A stretch of DNA of 64,000 bases from Lumbricus rubellus (GCA_945859605.1 OX243827.1:6032345-6096344), one strand, 5' to 3'; shown: positions 11,370 through 23,318, numbered from the stretch's first letter. The notes: generated from the sequence alone by a model not told the origin. Translations and numbers: made by a program.

Positions 11370-12195
11370 GGCGATAGTGACCCATGATCAGAATGAAGGA
11401 GTCCGCCAAGGAACGACGACTAATCGAACCAAATCGAGGAATGTCTAGACGGCAGGAGAAGAAGGCGAAGGATCGAGGGACCCATAGTTGTAAAAAAAGT
11501 TTTTCCTTTTCATTCTCTCCCAAATCTTCTCTTTTTTCGCATCGTTTTGTTACCGCTTTTTATTTTTTTAACTTTACTTTATTTATTTATTTACTGTCAT
11601 TATTTTCCTTAATTTTATTTTTTTGTCTGATATTCCATACGTTTTCACCGTACTCTCAAATACATGATTGTAGTTGGTCCCTACAAGAATGGAATTTTGT
11701 AAGAGTTATTTTTATAGAAAATTCTTGGGCCTATAATTAATATTTATAAGCAACAATTTTAAGTAGAAAATTTACAATATATAATTTAGTACACATCTAT
11801 GGTATTTACTTCTGATTAGATTTTAATTGCGTTAAATGTCGATCAGCATGAACTTATGTGGACTTATGTTTACAACGTAGATTTCAAAAGATTTCAATAC
11901 CTTTAATTTTTTGTGAAATTCTTAGAAAACAAAAGTTATTTAAAAAAAAAACTGTGGTAGACTAATGTTACTTGTACCAATTCATTTTGGCCTAATAATA
12001 ATTTTGGGCTATTTGCAGATTAAGATAAAATTACACGAGCCACGTTTTTAAGCTTAAAATGACATCTCAGATGTAACAAATGCAAATTATTTTCCGTTTC
12101 CGTTTTTTATCGTTTTTTGTGTTTTTAATTTTTTTCCGAAAAAACCACGTTTTTCTGGTTTTGTTTTTTTCATCGTTTTTTTTACATCTATGGAG
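11370..12195. other. AT-rich unique sequence with homopolymer T tracts
   Basis: Poly-T and poly-A runs (for example near 11560 and 11940). No gene or repeat family recognised. Confidence 0.4.
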
Positions 12196-12640
12196 GGACC
12201 AGATGGTTAGAGGTAGATAAGTGTGGATGGAGACAGGGATACATGCAGGCAGAGAGAGGAATGAATACAGGAAGGCAGGAGGATAGGCAAGGAGGGAAAG
12301 AGGGACACAGGCAAGTCGAGGGAAGGAGGGAGGAAGATAGGAAGGCAGGAGTAGAGGCAGAGGCATTAAGGCAGACAGATGGGAAGGAAATTAAACAGAA
12401 CTCCACAGTGGTTGGTAGACGAACGGTTGGAAGAAATTAGGCCGAAAGGCATGCGGAGGAAGGGATAAAGGGAAACAGAGGTATGGAGAGAGGAAAGTAG
12501 GCAAAGAGGGAGATAGGAAAGAAGTGAGAAGGGACAGAAGTAGGTAGTGAGAAGAGTGCGGGGAAGGAAATATGCCGGCCGGAAGTATGAAAGAAGCAGG
12601 ATAAAGGCTTTATTATTCTGCTGCATGTAAAGCTCTGCAG

Positions 12641-12691
12641 TTGCGACCTTGATGTCGATTGTGTGTCGTGTTTATGTCAGACGTTGTTAAG
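12641..12691 (+). CDS. Candidate small exon B of the possible plus-strand gene
   Basis: A 51-nt segment between ctctgcag and TTAAG|gtaacg, open in the phase 2 frame (CDLDVDCVSCLCQTLL), cysteine-rich, length divisible by three. It was chosen because its phase fits exons A and C, so the phase match is not independent evidence. An unrelated minus-strand open frame overlaps just to the right. Confidence 0.18.
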
Positions 12692-12858
12692 GTAACGGAT
12701 GTTGTACAGCCAACCCTCCTCCAGTTCAACCGTTTCTATGAGGAGCAGAGAACATTCTGCTGGACTTGAAACGACGACATAGAATGATGGAATGATCGAT
12801 GGATGGAACGATGGGTAGGTGGGTGGGTGAGGGGACGGGCGTATGGATGGATGGTTAG

Positions 12859-13495
12859 ACAGACAGACAGACAAGCAGACAAGCAGACAGACAGACAAAC
12901 AGACAGACAAACAGACAAGCAGACAGACAGACGGACAGACGGACAAGCAGACAGACAGACAAGCATACAGTCAGACAAACAGACAAGCAGACAAACAGAC
13001 AGACAAGCAGACAGACACACAGACAGACAGACAAGCAGACAGATAAGCAGACAGGCAGACAGACAAGCAGACAGACAAGCAGACAGACAGACAAGCAGAC
13101 GGGCAGACAAGCAGACAGACAAGCAAACAGACACACAGACAGACAGACAAGCAGACAGATAAGCAGACAGGCAGACAGACAAGCAGACAGACAAGCAGAC
13201 AGACAGACAAGCAGACAGACAGACACTGAGACAAGCAGACAGGCAGACAGACAGACAAGCAGATGGGCAGACAAGCAGACAGACAAGCAAACAGACACAC
13301 AGACAGACAGACAAGCAGACAGATAAGCAGACAGGCAGACAGACAAGCAGACAGACAAGCAGACAGACAGACAAGCAGACAGACAGATTAGACAGACAAG
13401 CAGGCAGACAGATAGACAAGCAGACAGACAGACAGGCAGACAGACACTGAGACAAGCAGACAGACAGACAGACAAGCAGACAGACAAATAGATAG
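12859..13495. repeat. (GACA)n microsatellite with GCAGACAA variants
   Basis: About 640 bp. Internal segments recur: a block around 13000-13150 closely resembles 13250-13380, showing segmental duplication inside the array. Confidence 0.95.
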
Positions 13496-13499
13496 ACTA

Positions 13500-14500
13500 C
13501 ATGTATACATCGGAGAGGGATGAAATCCATTTGTTTTTCCGTTCAAACTCTTGAGTCGTTGTTTCTGATTTGAGAAATCGTCGTCTGCTGAGATCCGCAT
13601 TCGTTCGTTGTCTCTGCTGCTTCCACCTAGCGATGGATGTCGTCGATTAGTTATTGTGTGCTGCCACCTGGGAACAAAGGATGGAAGCTAATTGATCGAA
13701 TTGAATCCTTAGGGTCAGATTGCTCTTAAGATCAGAAGACGAGGAATGAAGGTCAAACGAAGGTCAGCTGAGATTTCTTCCATTCGACCAACAACAATTC
13801 AGTCCATCGCTTGAGTTATCGTGACCTTGATGCATCGCCAACACTCATGTCGACATAGACTACTTTGTATCGGAAGTCAACTTCCAAGACAGACAGCCAG
13901 ACATAGGAACGGACAGATGGGAGATGAAGTTACAACAAGGTTTTTGATCATCTTCGTCATATGCCCAGTGTAAAGAAACTTACGTGGCTCCAAAGGCGAT
14001 AAAAAAATAATGGCCTGTTGCTACTACAACAACAATTGCATAACTCTATGCTCTGAGGTCTGAGGATAAATGCATATTTTAAACGAGCGTCATCTACATC
14101 ATGTAACTTACGGTTCTTACTCTCAGCCACTGTTCGGAACTCAATTGAATCTATTTATACATCGTATGATTGCACATTGCACATATGCCTGTTGCATAAT
14201 GGAAATGTAGAATGACAGATTTTCTCTTCTATGTTATCATTATACATCCTGTTCATTAAAGGTAGTAAAACAAAACGGTGTTGCCCTGTGGTAGCCATGA
14301 TCCCTCAGGTCCAGTGATAATAAAATGATCTTGGAACAGCTGTTACTCGTCAACTTCTGACTGAACAGAATTATTTATTATCAATATTATTGGTTTTAAA
14401 TTTTTTAGTATTAGCAACAGCAGCAGCAGTGCTATACGCTGTCATTTTGAAGCTAAATCATATCATGCGATTTATTAGGTGGGAAATAGACGGGAGAGAG
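13500..14500. other. Unique sequence with isolated splice-like and TATA-like motifs
   Basis: Minus-strand GTAAGT donors at 13983 and near 14111, and a minus-strand TATAAATAG near 14151-14160, are present but do not form a convincing exon. Confidence 0.35.
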
Positions 14501-14507
14501 ATGTACA

Positions 14508-14556
14508 GACATACAGACAGACAGAAAGAGACAGAGACAGGGAGAGAGAGAGAGAG

Positions 14557-14588
<32 letters not shown>

Positions 14589-14606
14589 GAAGAGAGTGAG
14601 ACTATT
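14508..14606. repeat. (AGAG/ACAG)n tract
   Basis: Purine-rich dinucleotide and tetranucleotide tract. Confidence 0.9.
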
Positions 14607-14688
14607 TCGGATGAAAAGAAGAAGCAAGATATCATTATAATTATCTACAATTGCTTTTTGTTCCCGGGTTTCATACAGGTGGCTGAGT

Positions 14689-14880
<192 letters not shown>

Positions 14881-14930
14881 CATATATTTATATAGCGCTC
14901 TTCAAGATCTGTACTCAGAGGCGACGTTTA
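14881..14930 (-). mobile_element. Retroposon 3' end fragment
   Basis: Minus strand reads ACAGATCTTGAAGAGCGCTA, then TATAAATATATG and the (TGAT)n tail. The same motif with only a few tail units occurs at 48224-48290. Confidence 0.5.
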
Positions 14931-15104
14931 TGTTGCTGCTTTTCAATCTACTTCCGGGATCCGTGTCATCCCAGTATAGGTCGGATGGAGTTGACCACTC
15001 GTCACAAACCACACAATTAAGCTTTGAAACAGTAAGAAAAGACTTGTGTGCCGCATTGATCATCTATGATCATTCGTTTCTATGTGAACCTCTTTTACTT
15101 CATG

Positions 15105-15190
15105 GACGTGAAAGATGGTTGAAAGATGCTTCAGAATTAAAGGTGCAAGAAACAAAAAAACAACTCAAGTCGTTTTTGTTCAGTGCTATT
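15105..15190 (+). pseudogene. Possible LINE ORF2 C-terminal remnant
   Basis: Plus strand reads LKVQETKKQLKSFLF, which resembles the ETK..KKQLK..LF end of reverse-transcriptase ORFs and the remnants at 53930-54240 and 55045-55140. Short and isolated, so tentative. Confidence 0.3.
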
Positions 15191-15199
15191 TACATATTC

Positions 15200-16140
15200 T
15201 TTAGTGTCGAGGTTCAGGTATATATTCTCCGAGACGGATAAGTTAACGAGTCCATATTTTCTTCTGTTTGAAACAGAGATAATGGGATTCATCATCATTG
15301 GCTGCATTGTTTGCATGGTTTCTAAAAAAGTAGAAGAAAGCAAGTGCGAGTCATTTCGCTGTGCATACCTTGATAGACCTACGACTATGTGCATCTGTTT
15401 CTTGCAGTCGTCTTTTAACTAGGCAACATTAATAGGAAACATCGAACAGCTCTGTTGCAAGAATTATTATTATCTGTGCCGTTGAATCTCCTCAAATCGT
15501 ATAGGCTATGCCATTGGCCTCTCCTTCGCATGTCGTGCTTTATGGTCAGACTCACGACTGTGAATGCCATGCATCTCAGCTGGTCCGCATTTGGGAAATG
15601 AGGCCATAAGCAGAATCGAAATCCTTTAAAAGAGATCGACGTATCTTGTGAAGATTGGATAAGGATAACTACATGTATTATACTTGGGACAAATAATTAG
15701 CGATCATTTCCCGGACCAAATTCAATCCAAAGTAGATCTACATGTATAATCATTCTTTTATCAACCGCAAATTTATCTTCTCTCTGATGTTTGAGACAAT
15801 CGGCGTCATCTTTCCGATATTGGTTTTTCAGCAATAACTCTAGCCATCGGATATAGGCCTAGTCGCACCTTCATATGATACTCGTAACAATATTCGTATT
15901 TACAAAAGTTTTTCGGTCCTAGATTGAATCTGACGAGACTACGCTGTAAGCTATTGTTCTAATTGCAAACACGATGAGATGTCATGTCGCGTGGATATCG
16001 ATGTATATTATAGACAGCAGCTGGCCATGTTATGTTGGTCTGGATTGAGTTTCATATGAGATAATAATCGCTCTTGCAATATTCAGTGTTTCTAGATTCT
16101 CGATAGATTTAGATTTAATGGATGCAAAAGAAGTATATTG
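15200..16140. other. Unique sequence
   Basis: No exon with good borders or known element recognised; one TAGGCCTA near 15856. Confidence 0.4.
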
Positions 16141-16148
16141 AACAATGC

Positions 16149-16350
16149 GGTTGATAGACCGCAACCAGTTACAGTGTACAGGCAGTTATACAGTTATGCA
16201 ATTGAAATAAATCTACTGGCAGAACAGACGGCCTGCAATACAAGGGCGCTAAAAGCAACCTACAAAACACGTCTATGCTATAGGGCTTCGGGAATCGAAC
16301 TCCAGTCCTCTTATCTCTATGCCAGTGTGTTGTCCAATGCGCCACCCCCC
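16149..16350 (-). mobile_element. tRNA-derived SINE, family A, copy 1
   Basis: On the minus strand an A box (TGGCGCATTGG, 16344-16334) and B box (GTTCGATTCCC, 16300-16290) stand 34 bp apart, as in a pol III tRNA-type promoter. The body ends near GTTGCGGTCTATCAAC. A second copy at 56642-56860 shares both the head and the tail. It is not a tRNA gene, because no cloverleaf is preserved. Confidence 0.7.
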
Positions 16351-16359
16351 CCCACAAGC

Positions 16360-16858
16360 ATACCATCAATCATCATCAATATCATAGGGCTCAATGCCCG
16401 TTAGAGTCCGACGCCACTCTCTGTCTGAGTCTGTCTCGCGTCATGCTGCCCAGCCTCAACTTGTCCGGTCAGCAGGTCTGCTCCATACCATTAACATCTT
16501 GGAGCATCTAGACCACATTGTCCGATTGAAGAGAATCGTGAAAAAGAGGCATGAAGGACAACGTGGGTCGATGCCCGTTGTGTCCCACGCTCTCTCCCCC
16601 GACTCTCTCCACCAGTCTGTCCTGACCGACCTGTGCATGTCTGCTTCACATCATGACACCTTGAAGCATCTGGGTAGCCATGTCACTTGTGTCGTGGTTT
16701 TGGCGGATTACAATCGTCTTGGTTTTTTACTGCCAGAGTATCGCCTCCCATCTGGCAAACCTTCCTCATTTTGTCCGGGCTTAGGACCGGCACAGGGACT
16801 TTGTTGGTTCCCTGTGGCAGAGGATGGATGCAGTTTAACGTCATGCCCAGGACCAACA
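16360..16858 (-). mobile_element. Dispersed repeat, copy 1 (retroposon-like)
   Basis: About 490 bp closely similar (I estimate above 90 percent by eye) to the plus-strand copy at 49135-49625. Both start at TCCTGGGC and end in a (GAT)n-type tail, here at 16362-16385, which suggests retroposition. A 195-codon plus-strand frame crosses it, but copy 2 breaks that frame, so it is unlikely to be coding. It lies directly next to SINE copy 1. Confidence 0.75.
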
Positions 16859-16911
16859 AGCATACCGAACACGACTAATTCCGATTTCTACCGAAAGAGG
16901 GACAGCAACGA

Positions 16912-16915
<4 letters not shown>

Positions 16916-16978
<63 letters not shown>
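16916..16978. repeat. (GA)n microsatellite
   Basis: Perfect dinucleotide run of about 31 units. Confidence 0.97.
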
Positions 16979-16979
<1 letters not shown>

Positions 16980-17175
16980 AACCGTTTCTGATTTGTTTGG
17001 TGTTGATGTTAGATGGATATGGTGCGCTATATAAAGTTTTGTGTATAATAATTGGTCGAATGTTTGCAACTGATGCGTTATTCACGTAAATGACGTCATG
17101 GTTGAACGGAGTCAGAGGCAGCAGTGTGATGAGGAGGACGCGGATCTTTGATATGAAGCCATGTACATGTATGAT

Positions 17176-17177
17176 GC

Positions 17178-17218
<41 letters not shown>

Positions 17219-17272
17219 CTGATGATGATGATGATGATGATGAGGATGATGATGATGATGATGATGATGCTG
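17176..17272. repeat. (GAT)n microsatellite
   Basis: Imperfect trinucleotide run with GCT and GAG variants. Confidence 0.95.
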
Positions 17273-17299
17273 TGGTGGATGACTGGATCTCGTGAGGAT

Positions 17300-17500
17300 C
17301 GAAGGCAGATGTGCTGCTGCTGCTGTGGTCATCCATACATCACATCCAATCCGAATAGAAACCAGAGATGCAACGTTGATCGAAGCAGCATCAGCAGCAA
17401 CAGCAACAGCAGCAACAGCATCATCATCAGCAGCAGCACCATTGAGTCTGACTTCTCTTCATCGATCGTATTGAAAGCAGCAGCAGCGGTGGCAGCAGAA
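17300..17500. repeat. CAG-rich region
   Basis: Scattered (CAG)n and (GCA)n blocks. Frames give poly-A, poly-S or poly-Q stretches; no exon borders supported. Confidence 0.7.
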
Positions 17501-17891
17501 GGGGAGCTGAGGGTTTGCATGCCATTGGTTGGGATCGAATCCGATCCGTATAATACACTGGGTTTATGTCGTTCGTTTTATAGACTCTGTACATCAGGAT
17601 AATATTCAGACGGTGGCTTCAAGTGAAGACGACGATGACGATGACCTGATGGCAGGTCGTCGTTCACTAATTAATATAAGAATTATTTTGTTGAATGAAG
17701 AGAGAAGAGAAATGAACGAGAAAAACACGGTTTAACATTAATTGCTGACTATTATAGTTATAGGTATATTTTGAATTTAGAATTTATGGCTGATTATAAA
17801 ATTATATGTTTAGAAAGATCGGACGAATTGGGACGAGATACGCAGCATCTGAAGGAGACGATATAGCTCACAGATGGGGGTTTGGATCAGC

Positions 17892-18163
17892 CATTCATCC
17901 ATCTATCCATTCATTCATTCAATCTATCATTCCATCCATCCATCAATCCATTCATCCATCCATCCATCCATCAATCAATCCATTCATTCATCAATCAATC
18001 CACCCATCCATAAATCCCTTCACTCATCCATTCATCCATTCATTCATTTGAGCCATCTATCCATCCATTCATTCATTCATTCATTCATCCATTCATCCAT
18101 CCATTCATCCATCCATTCATCCATCCGTTCATCCATCCATCCATTCATTCATCCATCCATCAG
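17892..18163. repeat. (CATC/CATT)n microsatellite
   Basis: Imperfect tetranucleotide array of about 270 bp. Confidence 0.95.
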
Positions 18164-18255
18164 AGATGCGACAGAAAGATCGATGCCCAGATTAAGACAT
18201 CTAAACGCGGCTTCACAGACAGATGCATGCAATGGTTTGCAGATCTTCCATGCAT

Positions 18256-18257
<2 letters not shown>

Positions 18258-18302
<45 letters not shown>
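18258..18302. repeat. (CA)n microsatellite
   Basis: About 20 units. Confidence 0.95.
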
Positions 18303-18306
<4 letters not shown>

Positions 18307-18582
18307 GGTCTGTGGTTGTCGAGATGCATGTAGACATGGTTGTGGTCGAAGCCTAGACAATTTAGACCACAATGCCTCTCATCCGATCGATATGGATCAC
18401 ATGACCTGCATTTAAATAATTTAAAGATGTGAATTTGGTGGATTCTGTTAAATTAATTGACTTTAATTGAATATTATTTTTCTTCAAATAAAGCGAAAAG
18501 CTGCTGCATGCTTACTAGCGAAAAAAGAGTTAGAGAGTCGCTTGAGTGCAGGCAGACTGGAACGTGAGTCTCAGCTGAAGAG

Positions 18583-18648
18583 AAGGAGAATAAGGAGGAG
18601 AAGGAGGAGAAGGAGGAGAAGGAGGGGAGGAAGAACAGGCGGAGGAGG
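18583..18648. repeat. (GGA)n purine tract
   Basis: Imperfect GGA/GAA trinucleotides. Confidence 0.9.
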
Positions 18649-18741
18649 CATCTAATGACAGATGATTAGCAGCAGCAGAAGCATCGTGGCAGCGGAAGAA
18701 TTAGCTTGTGACGTTAATTGTTATTATAATACGTCGTGCAG

Positions 18742-18847
18742 TATAAAACGTTGAATACGCTCCATCTGATACCGTCTTCTAACCATGCAGAAGCACATCG
18801 TGACGATAGCTATTGTCTTTCAGATGAGTATGCGAGTGGAGAGATAG
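18742..18847 (+). other. TATA-like motif followed by a 20-codon ORF
   Basis: TATAAAA at 18742, then ATG at 18785 opening MQKHIVTIAIVFQMSMRVER and a stop. A phase 1 GTATGC donor lies inside. It could be a tiny signal-peptide exon, but the leader would be very short and no partner exon fits. Confidence 0.15.
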
Positions 18848-18990
18848 ATGAACGTCATTAAGTTGATCTCATGGCACGAATTCGTCTCATGAGAAGAAAG
18901 AGACATGTCTCATGATACATATTATGTCGCTGTTGGATGCAAACATATTGCAGGTATAGTTCAACTGATGATCCGAGCAGAAAACAACCA

Positions 18991-19730
18991 TGCAAGGATA
19001 TGCAAGGATATGCAAGGATATGCAAGGATATGCAAGGATATGCAAGGATATGCAAGGATATGCAAGGATATGCAAGGATATGCAAGGATATGCAAGGATA
19101 TGCAAGGATATGCAAGGATATGCAAGGATACGCAAGGATATGCAAGGATATGCAAGGATATGCAAGGATATGCAAGGATATGCAAGGATACGCAAGGATA
19201 TGCAAGGATATGCAAGGATATGCAAGGATATGCAAGGATATGCAAGGATATGCAAGGATATGCAAGGATACGCAAGGATATGCAAGGATATGCAAGGATA
19301 TGCAAGGATATGCAAGGATATGCAAGGATATGCAAGGATATGCAAGGATATGCAAGGATATGCAAGGATATGCAAGGATACGCAAGGATATGCAAGGATA
19401 CGCAAGGATATGCAAGGATATGCAAGGATATGCAAGGATATGCAAGGATATGCAAGGATGTGCAAGGATATGCAAGGATATGCAAGGATATGCAAGGATA
19501 TGCAAGGATATGCAAGGATATGCAAGGATATGCAAGGATATGCAAGGATACGCAAGGATATGCAAGGATACGCAAGGATATGCAAGGATATGCAAGGATA
19601 TGCAAGGATATGCAAGGATATGCAAGGATGTGCAAGGATATGCAAGGATATGCAAGGATATGCAAGGATATGCAAGGATATGCAAGGATATGCAAGGATA
19701 TGCAAGGATATGCAAGGATATGCGAGGATG
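18991..19730. repeat. 10-bp minisatellite (TGCAAGGATA)74
   Basis: About 74 units in strict 10-bp register. Variation is almost confined to two sites: TGC to CGC at the first base, and GATA to GATG at the last. All six reading frames stay open across the array, so the long frames here (up to 362 codons) are artefacts of a stop-free unit. Confidence 0.98.
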
Positions 19731-19820
19731 TGCAAGCGTGTCATTGGCACAACATGAAGCGCAATTGACCTGCAGGCGGTCAGACATTGTGACCGAATAA
19801 TTGGAAATGGAATCCAATAG

Positions 19821-19890
19821 ACAGACAGACAGGCAGATAGACAGACACACACACAGACAGACACACAGACAGACACACAGATAGACAGAC
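19821..19890. repeat. (CAGA/CACA)n tract
   Basis: Imperfect tetranucleotide run. Confidence 0.9.
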
Positions 19891-20089
19891 CGACAGAATG
19901 TGCAGAAGAAGTCTTCAGAAGAAAATATATTATTAGGTTACGTATAAAAGACAAAATTCTTCGCAGGAGCCACACAGTTTATTATTTGAATTCGTCTATT
20001 CAGAAAATTTACAAAATATTCGTGATAAAAACCGTGATGCTCAAAGAAATTATTATGAATGAGATATCATCATGGTCAATTGGTCGTCA

Positions 20090-20143
20090 ACATCGTCATC
20101 ATCGTCATCGTCGTCATCATCATTATCATCGTCGTCGTCGTCG

Positions 20144-20221
<78 letters not shown>

Positions 20222-20292
20222 CCACCATCATCACTACCACCACCACAACCACTACCACCACCATCACCTCACCACCACCACCACCACCACCA
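20090..20292. repeat. (ATC)n then (ACC)n microsatellite
   Basis: The unit changes from ATC/GTC to ACC near 20216. Confidence 0.95.
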
Positions 20293-20569
20293 GAAAATTC
20301 TATAGAAGCAAGAATTATTTTCATAAATCCAGCTTCCATTCGAGCAATGATATTTTTTCATTCAAACTTGTATTCGAGCAAAACATTTTGTCAATCTGCT
20401 CCGAATTGTCCGGCTGCCAATGCAAAAGCGCATTGAGTTCAGGATTCTAATACGCATGCGCAATTGCCTAGCATGCCAAGCTCCGATTTATCTTGGGGAG
20501 CGTTGTGTGTCAGTATACTATCCATTCCAGGTCGTAGCTTCCATCGTTCTGACACGCAACGCATCCTCA

Positions 20570-20650
20570 TTCCTCATTCCTCATTCCTCAATCCTCATTC
20601 CTCAATCCTCAATCCTCAATTCTCATTCCTCAATTCTCATTCCTCAAGGC
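20570..20650. repeat. 7-bp repeat TCCTCAT/TCCTCAA
   Basis: About 11 units with alternating last base. Confidence 0.85.
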
Positions 20651-20824
20651 TCGTATTTCCACAGCGCTGTTCATCTTTATAGAGTAAGACTCAGTAAGTC
20701 ATCTAGTAGCCTAGTTTCCGTAAAATAAACTTCTTGTCTTTCGTTCGATTGCCACTTTCCGCATCAAGCGTTTGAAAACCGTTCCCTTTTGATATCATGG
20801 TTTGTTCTGTCAGCTCAGGAGCGA

Positions 20825-20905
20825 CTCTGTCTAGTCTTTCTTTAAATAGCGCTATAAAAATTCACAATTACGATTACGATTACAACTATTCGGTGCTAAA
20901 GAGGC
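20825..20905 (+). mobile_element. Retroposon 3' end, (GATTAC)n tail
   Basis: AGCGCTATAAAAATTCACAA followed by TTACGATTACGATTACAAC. It matches the LINE 3' end at 61457-61492 (GCGCTATAAAAATGTTCGATTAC), so the two belong to the same family. Confidence 0.5.
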
Positions 20906-20929
20906 GCTGGATGAGGTGAGGCCGATGTC

Positions 20930-21350
20930 ACCTGCTCCCTCATTCTCCACCTCCTCCTTCTGCTTCTTCTCCTCCTCTTCCTTCTCCTCCTCTTTTTTCA
21001 TCATCCTCTTTCCTCCTCCTCCTCCTCTTCCTCCTTCTCTCCCTCCTCTCTTCCTCTTTCCTCCTCCTCTTTCCTCCTCCTCCTCTTTCCTCCTCCTACT
21101 CTTTCATCCTCCTCCTTCTCCTCTTTCATCCTCCTCCTTCTTCATCCTCCTCTTCCTCTTTCATCCTCTTTCATCCTCCTCTTTTTCATCCTCCTCCTCT
21201 TTCATCCTCCTACTTTTTCCTCCTCCTCTTCCTCCTCCTCCTCCTCTTCCTCCCCTTCTCCTCTTTCATCCTCCTCCTCCTCTTTTTTCCTCCTCCTCCT
21301 TCATCCTCCTCCTCCACCTCTTTCATCCTCCTACTTTTTCATCCTCCTAC
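20930..21350. repeat. Pyrimidine tract (CCT)n/(CTT)n
   Basis: About 420 bp with almost no purines on the plus strand apart from CAT codons. Confidence 0.93.
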
Positions 21351-21589
21351 TGTTGCATCTTCGTCTTCATTTCCATTCTTCCACAAAGGACAAACAGAAA
21401 CTCATCGGTGCAGATAGAAAAAGAGACAAACACATTGGTTAGGATGTCAATCATCGACCATGACTTCAACTTCTTCTTTCCTTCCGCTGCATCTCTATCC
21501 ATGGCTGTGTCGCTGATAACGAGATCAATCTCCTCTAAGCAACTTAATTCACCCGATGCAATATGCACTCTCATTCGTCCGACAGCCAT
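21350..21589 (-). other. Coding-like minus-strand open frame
   Basis: An ATG at 21589 opens an 80-codon frame beginning MAVGRMRVHIASGELSCLEE, with IDLVISDTAMDRDAAEGKKK following. Composition is protein-like (balanced, charged) until it meets the pyrimidine-rich tract. No clear acceptor or donor and no recognised domain. Confidence 0.2.
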
Positions 21590-21726
21590 AAAATGTTTGC
21601 CCCTAATTCAATTCAATTACCCGATATGTGTGTGTCACATAAACTTCCTACGGCGCCAACCCTCTTTTCTCCATTCGATTCCTAAGCATAGACTCAGCTG
21701 AGCTTCTCGCTTTTTGGCCTAATTAG

Positions 21727-21816
21727 CGATTCTGGTGATACAGTCGACATCTTTAGACGCCAGAGGGCAAATGGTGGCATGACCCAGTTTGTAGACGATC
21801 TATTGGATGCAATGAG
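21727..21816 (+). CDS. Candidate exon C of the possible plus-strand gene
   Basis: A 90-nt segment with a good acceptor (ctcgctttttggcctaattag) and donor (ATGAG|gtcagt). The only sensible frame (phase 2 in, phase 2 out) reads DSGDTVDIFRRQRANGGMTQ, then FVDDLLDAMR: mixed composition, charged, protein-like. No family recognised. It sits just after a 420-bp pyrimidine tract and before an (AT)n/(ATGT)n region, that is, in a small island of complex sequence. Confidence 0.38.
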
Positions 21817-22076
21817 GTCAGTTCATAATGAAGATTCCTTTTGTGCTTTTTTCATAAGGATTATTATCTATGTTCATATAATATATAGGCTATATAATAT
21901 ATACATATAATATATATATATATATATATCTATGTTCACTTGATCAACTCATCGATCGACTTAGCAACAGTCGAGATCGGTGCATGTGGCCTACGGATGA
22001 ATGTATGCATCCATGCACATTGGTCGCTTATTCATGCGTGGTGTAAGTAGGCTACGTACCTAAACGTGTATATACA

Positions 22077-22268
22077 TTGTATGTATGTGTGTATGTATGT
22101 ATGCATGTATGTATGTATGTATGCATGTATGTACGTATGTATGTATGTATGTATGACTGTATGTATGTATGTATGTATGTATGTATGTATGTATGTATGT
22201 ATGTATGTATGTATGTATGTATGTATGTATGTATGTATGTATGTATGTATGTATGTATGTATGTATGT
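22077..22268. repeat. (ATGT)n microsatellite
   Basis: About 48 tetranucleotide units with few interruptions. Confidence 0.97.
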
Positions 22269-22512
22269 ACAATGTATATATGCATATAAGCAGTTACGAA
22301 TGTATTATGTCTGTCTGCATGCATGAATATAAGTATGCACGCGTGTATGCATACTTGTATTTGTTCTCAATGCGCAGACATGCATGAAGAAACTTTGAGT
22401 ATAGGTTCTAGTCAAAGGTACGTGTGTATGTGTATGGATGTATCAATGTTGACTACAATGCATAAAAGTGTGTATGTCAGTGATATTTCAGTTCTAATAA
22501 ATAAGTCTCAAT

Positions 22513-23318
22513 TTCAGCTCTAATTTTGTTTCTATTCTGAAAACAATTGCTATTTCAGTCCTAGTTCAGGTTCTAAAATAATTTCAGTTCTAATTCAAGT
22601 TCTGAAATAATTTCAGTTCTAATTCTTGTTCTGAAATAATTTCAGTTCTAATTCTACTTCTGAAATAATTTCAGTTCTAATTCAAGTTCTGAAATAATTT
22701 CAGTTCTAATTCAAGTTCTGAAATAGTTTCAGTTCTAATTCAAGTTCTGAAATAATTTCAGTTCTAATTCAAGTTCTGAAATAATTTCAGTTCTAATTCA
22801 AGTTCTGAAATAATTTCAGTTCTAATTCAAGTTCTGAAATAATTTCAGTTCTAATTCAAGTTCTGAAATAATTTCAGTTCTAATTCAAGTTCTGAAATAA
22901 CTTCAGTTCTAATTCAAGTTCTGAAATAATTTCAGTTCTAATTCTTGTTCTGAAATAATTTCAGTTCTAATTCTACTTCTGAAATAATTTCAGTTCTAAT
23001 TCAAGTTCTGAAATAATTTCAGTTCTAATTCAAGTTCTGAAATAGTTTCAGTTCTAATTCAAGTTCTGAAATAATTTCAGTTCTAATTCAAGTTCTGAAA
23101 TAATTTCAGTTCTAATTCAAGTTCTGAAATAATTTCAGTTCTAATTCAAGTTCTGAAATAATTTCAGTTCTAATTCAAGTTCTGAAATAATTTCAGTTCT
23201 AATTCAAGTTCTGAAATAACTTCAGTTCTAATTCAAGTTCTGAAATAATTTCAGTTCTAATTAAAGTTCTGAAATAATTTCAGTTCTAATTTAGGTTCTG
23301 AAACAATTTCAGTTCTAG
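22513..23318. repeat. 29-bp minisatellite with 319-bp higher-order repeat
   Basis: About 27 units; the core is TTCAGTTCTAATTCAAGTTC then TGAAATAAT. Each unit holds the palindrome CTGAAAT-A-ATTTCAG. Variant units (CTTG, TACT, GAAATAG, AATAACTT) recur in the same order 319 bp (11 units) apart, for example AAATAGTTTC at 22721 and 23040, so an 11-unit block was duplicated. Edge units are degenerate. Confidence 0.95.

Noticed and set aside
12692..12765. Minus-strand exon-like frame reading ETVELEEGWLYNIRYLNN
   Set aside because: No clear donor, it runs into a stop, and no Ig or other domain fits; it also abuts the candidate plus exon B.
12736..13530. Serine/Cys/Leu-rich 264-codon minus frame
   Set aside because: Translated (GACA)n microsatellite.
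13984..14160. Minus-strand first exon: TATAAATAG near 14151 and GTAAGT donors at 14111 and 13983
   Set aside because: No in-frame ATG with a signal peptide; stops follow the only nearby ATG. The exon at 60239-60179 explains the needed start better.
16290..16344. tRNA gene suggested by A and B boxes (also 54459-54512 and 56794-56860)
   Set aside because: No acceptor stem or full cloverleaf; the boxes head longer repeated bodies, so they are SINEs.
16394..16981. 195-codon frame as a host gene
   Set aside because: It lies in a dispersed repeat whose second copy breaks the frame, and ends in a (GA)n tract.
18858..19975. Very long open frames (up to 362 codons) on both strands
   Set aside because: All are translations of the stop-free 10-bp satellite; every frame is open, so openness carries no coding information.
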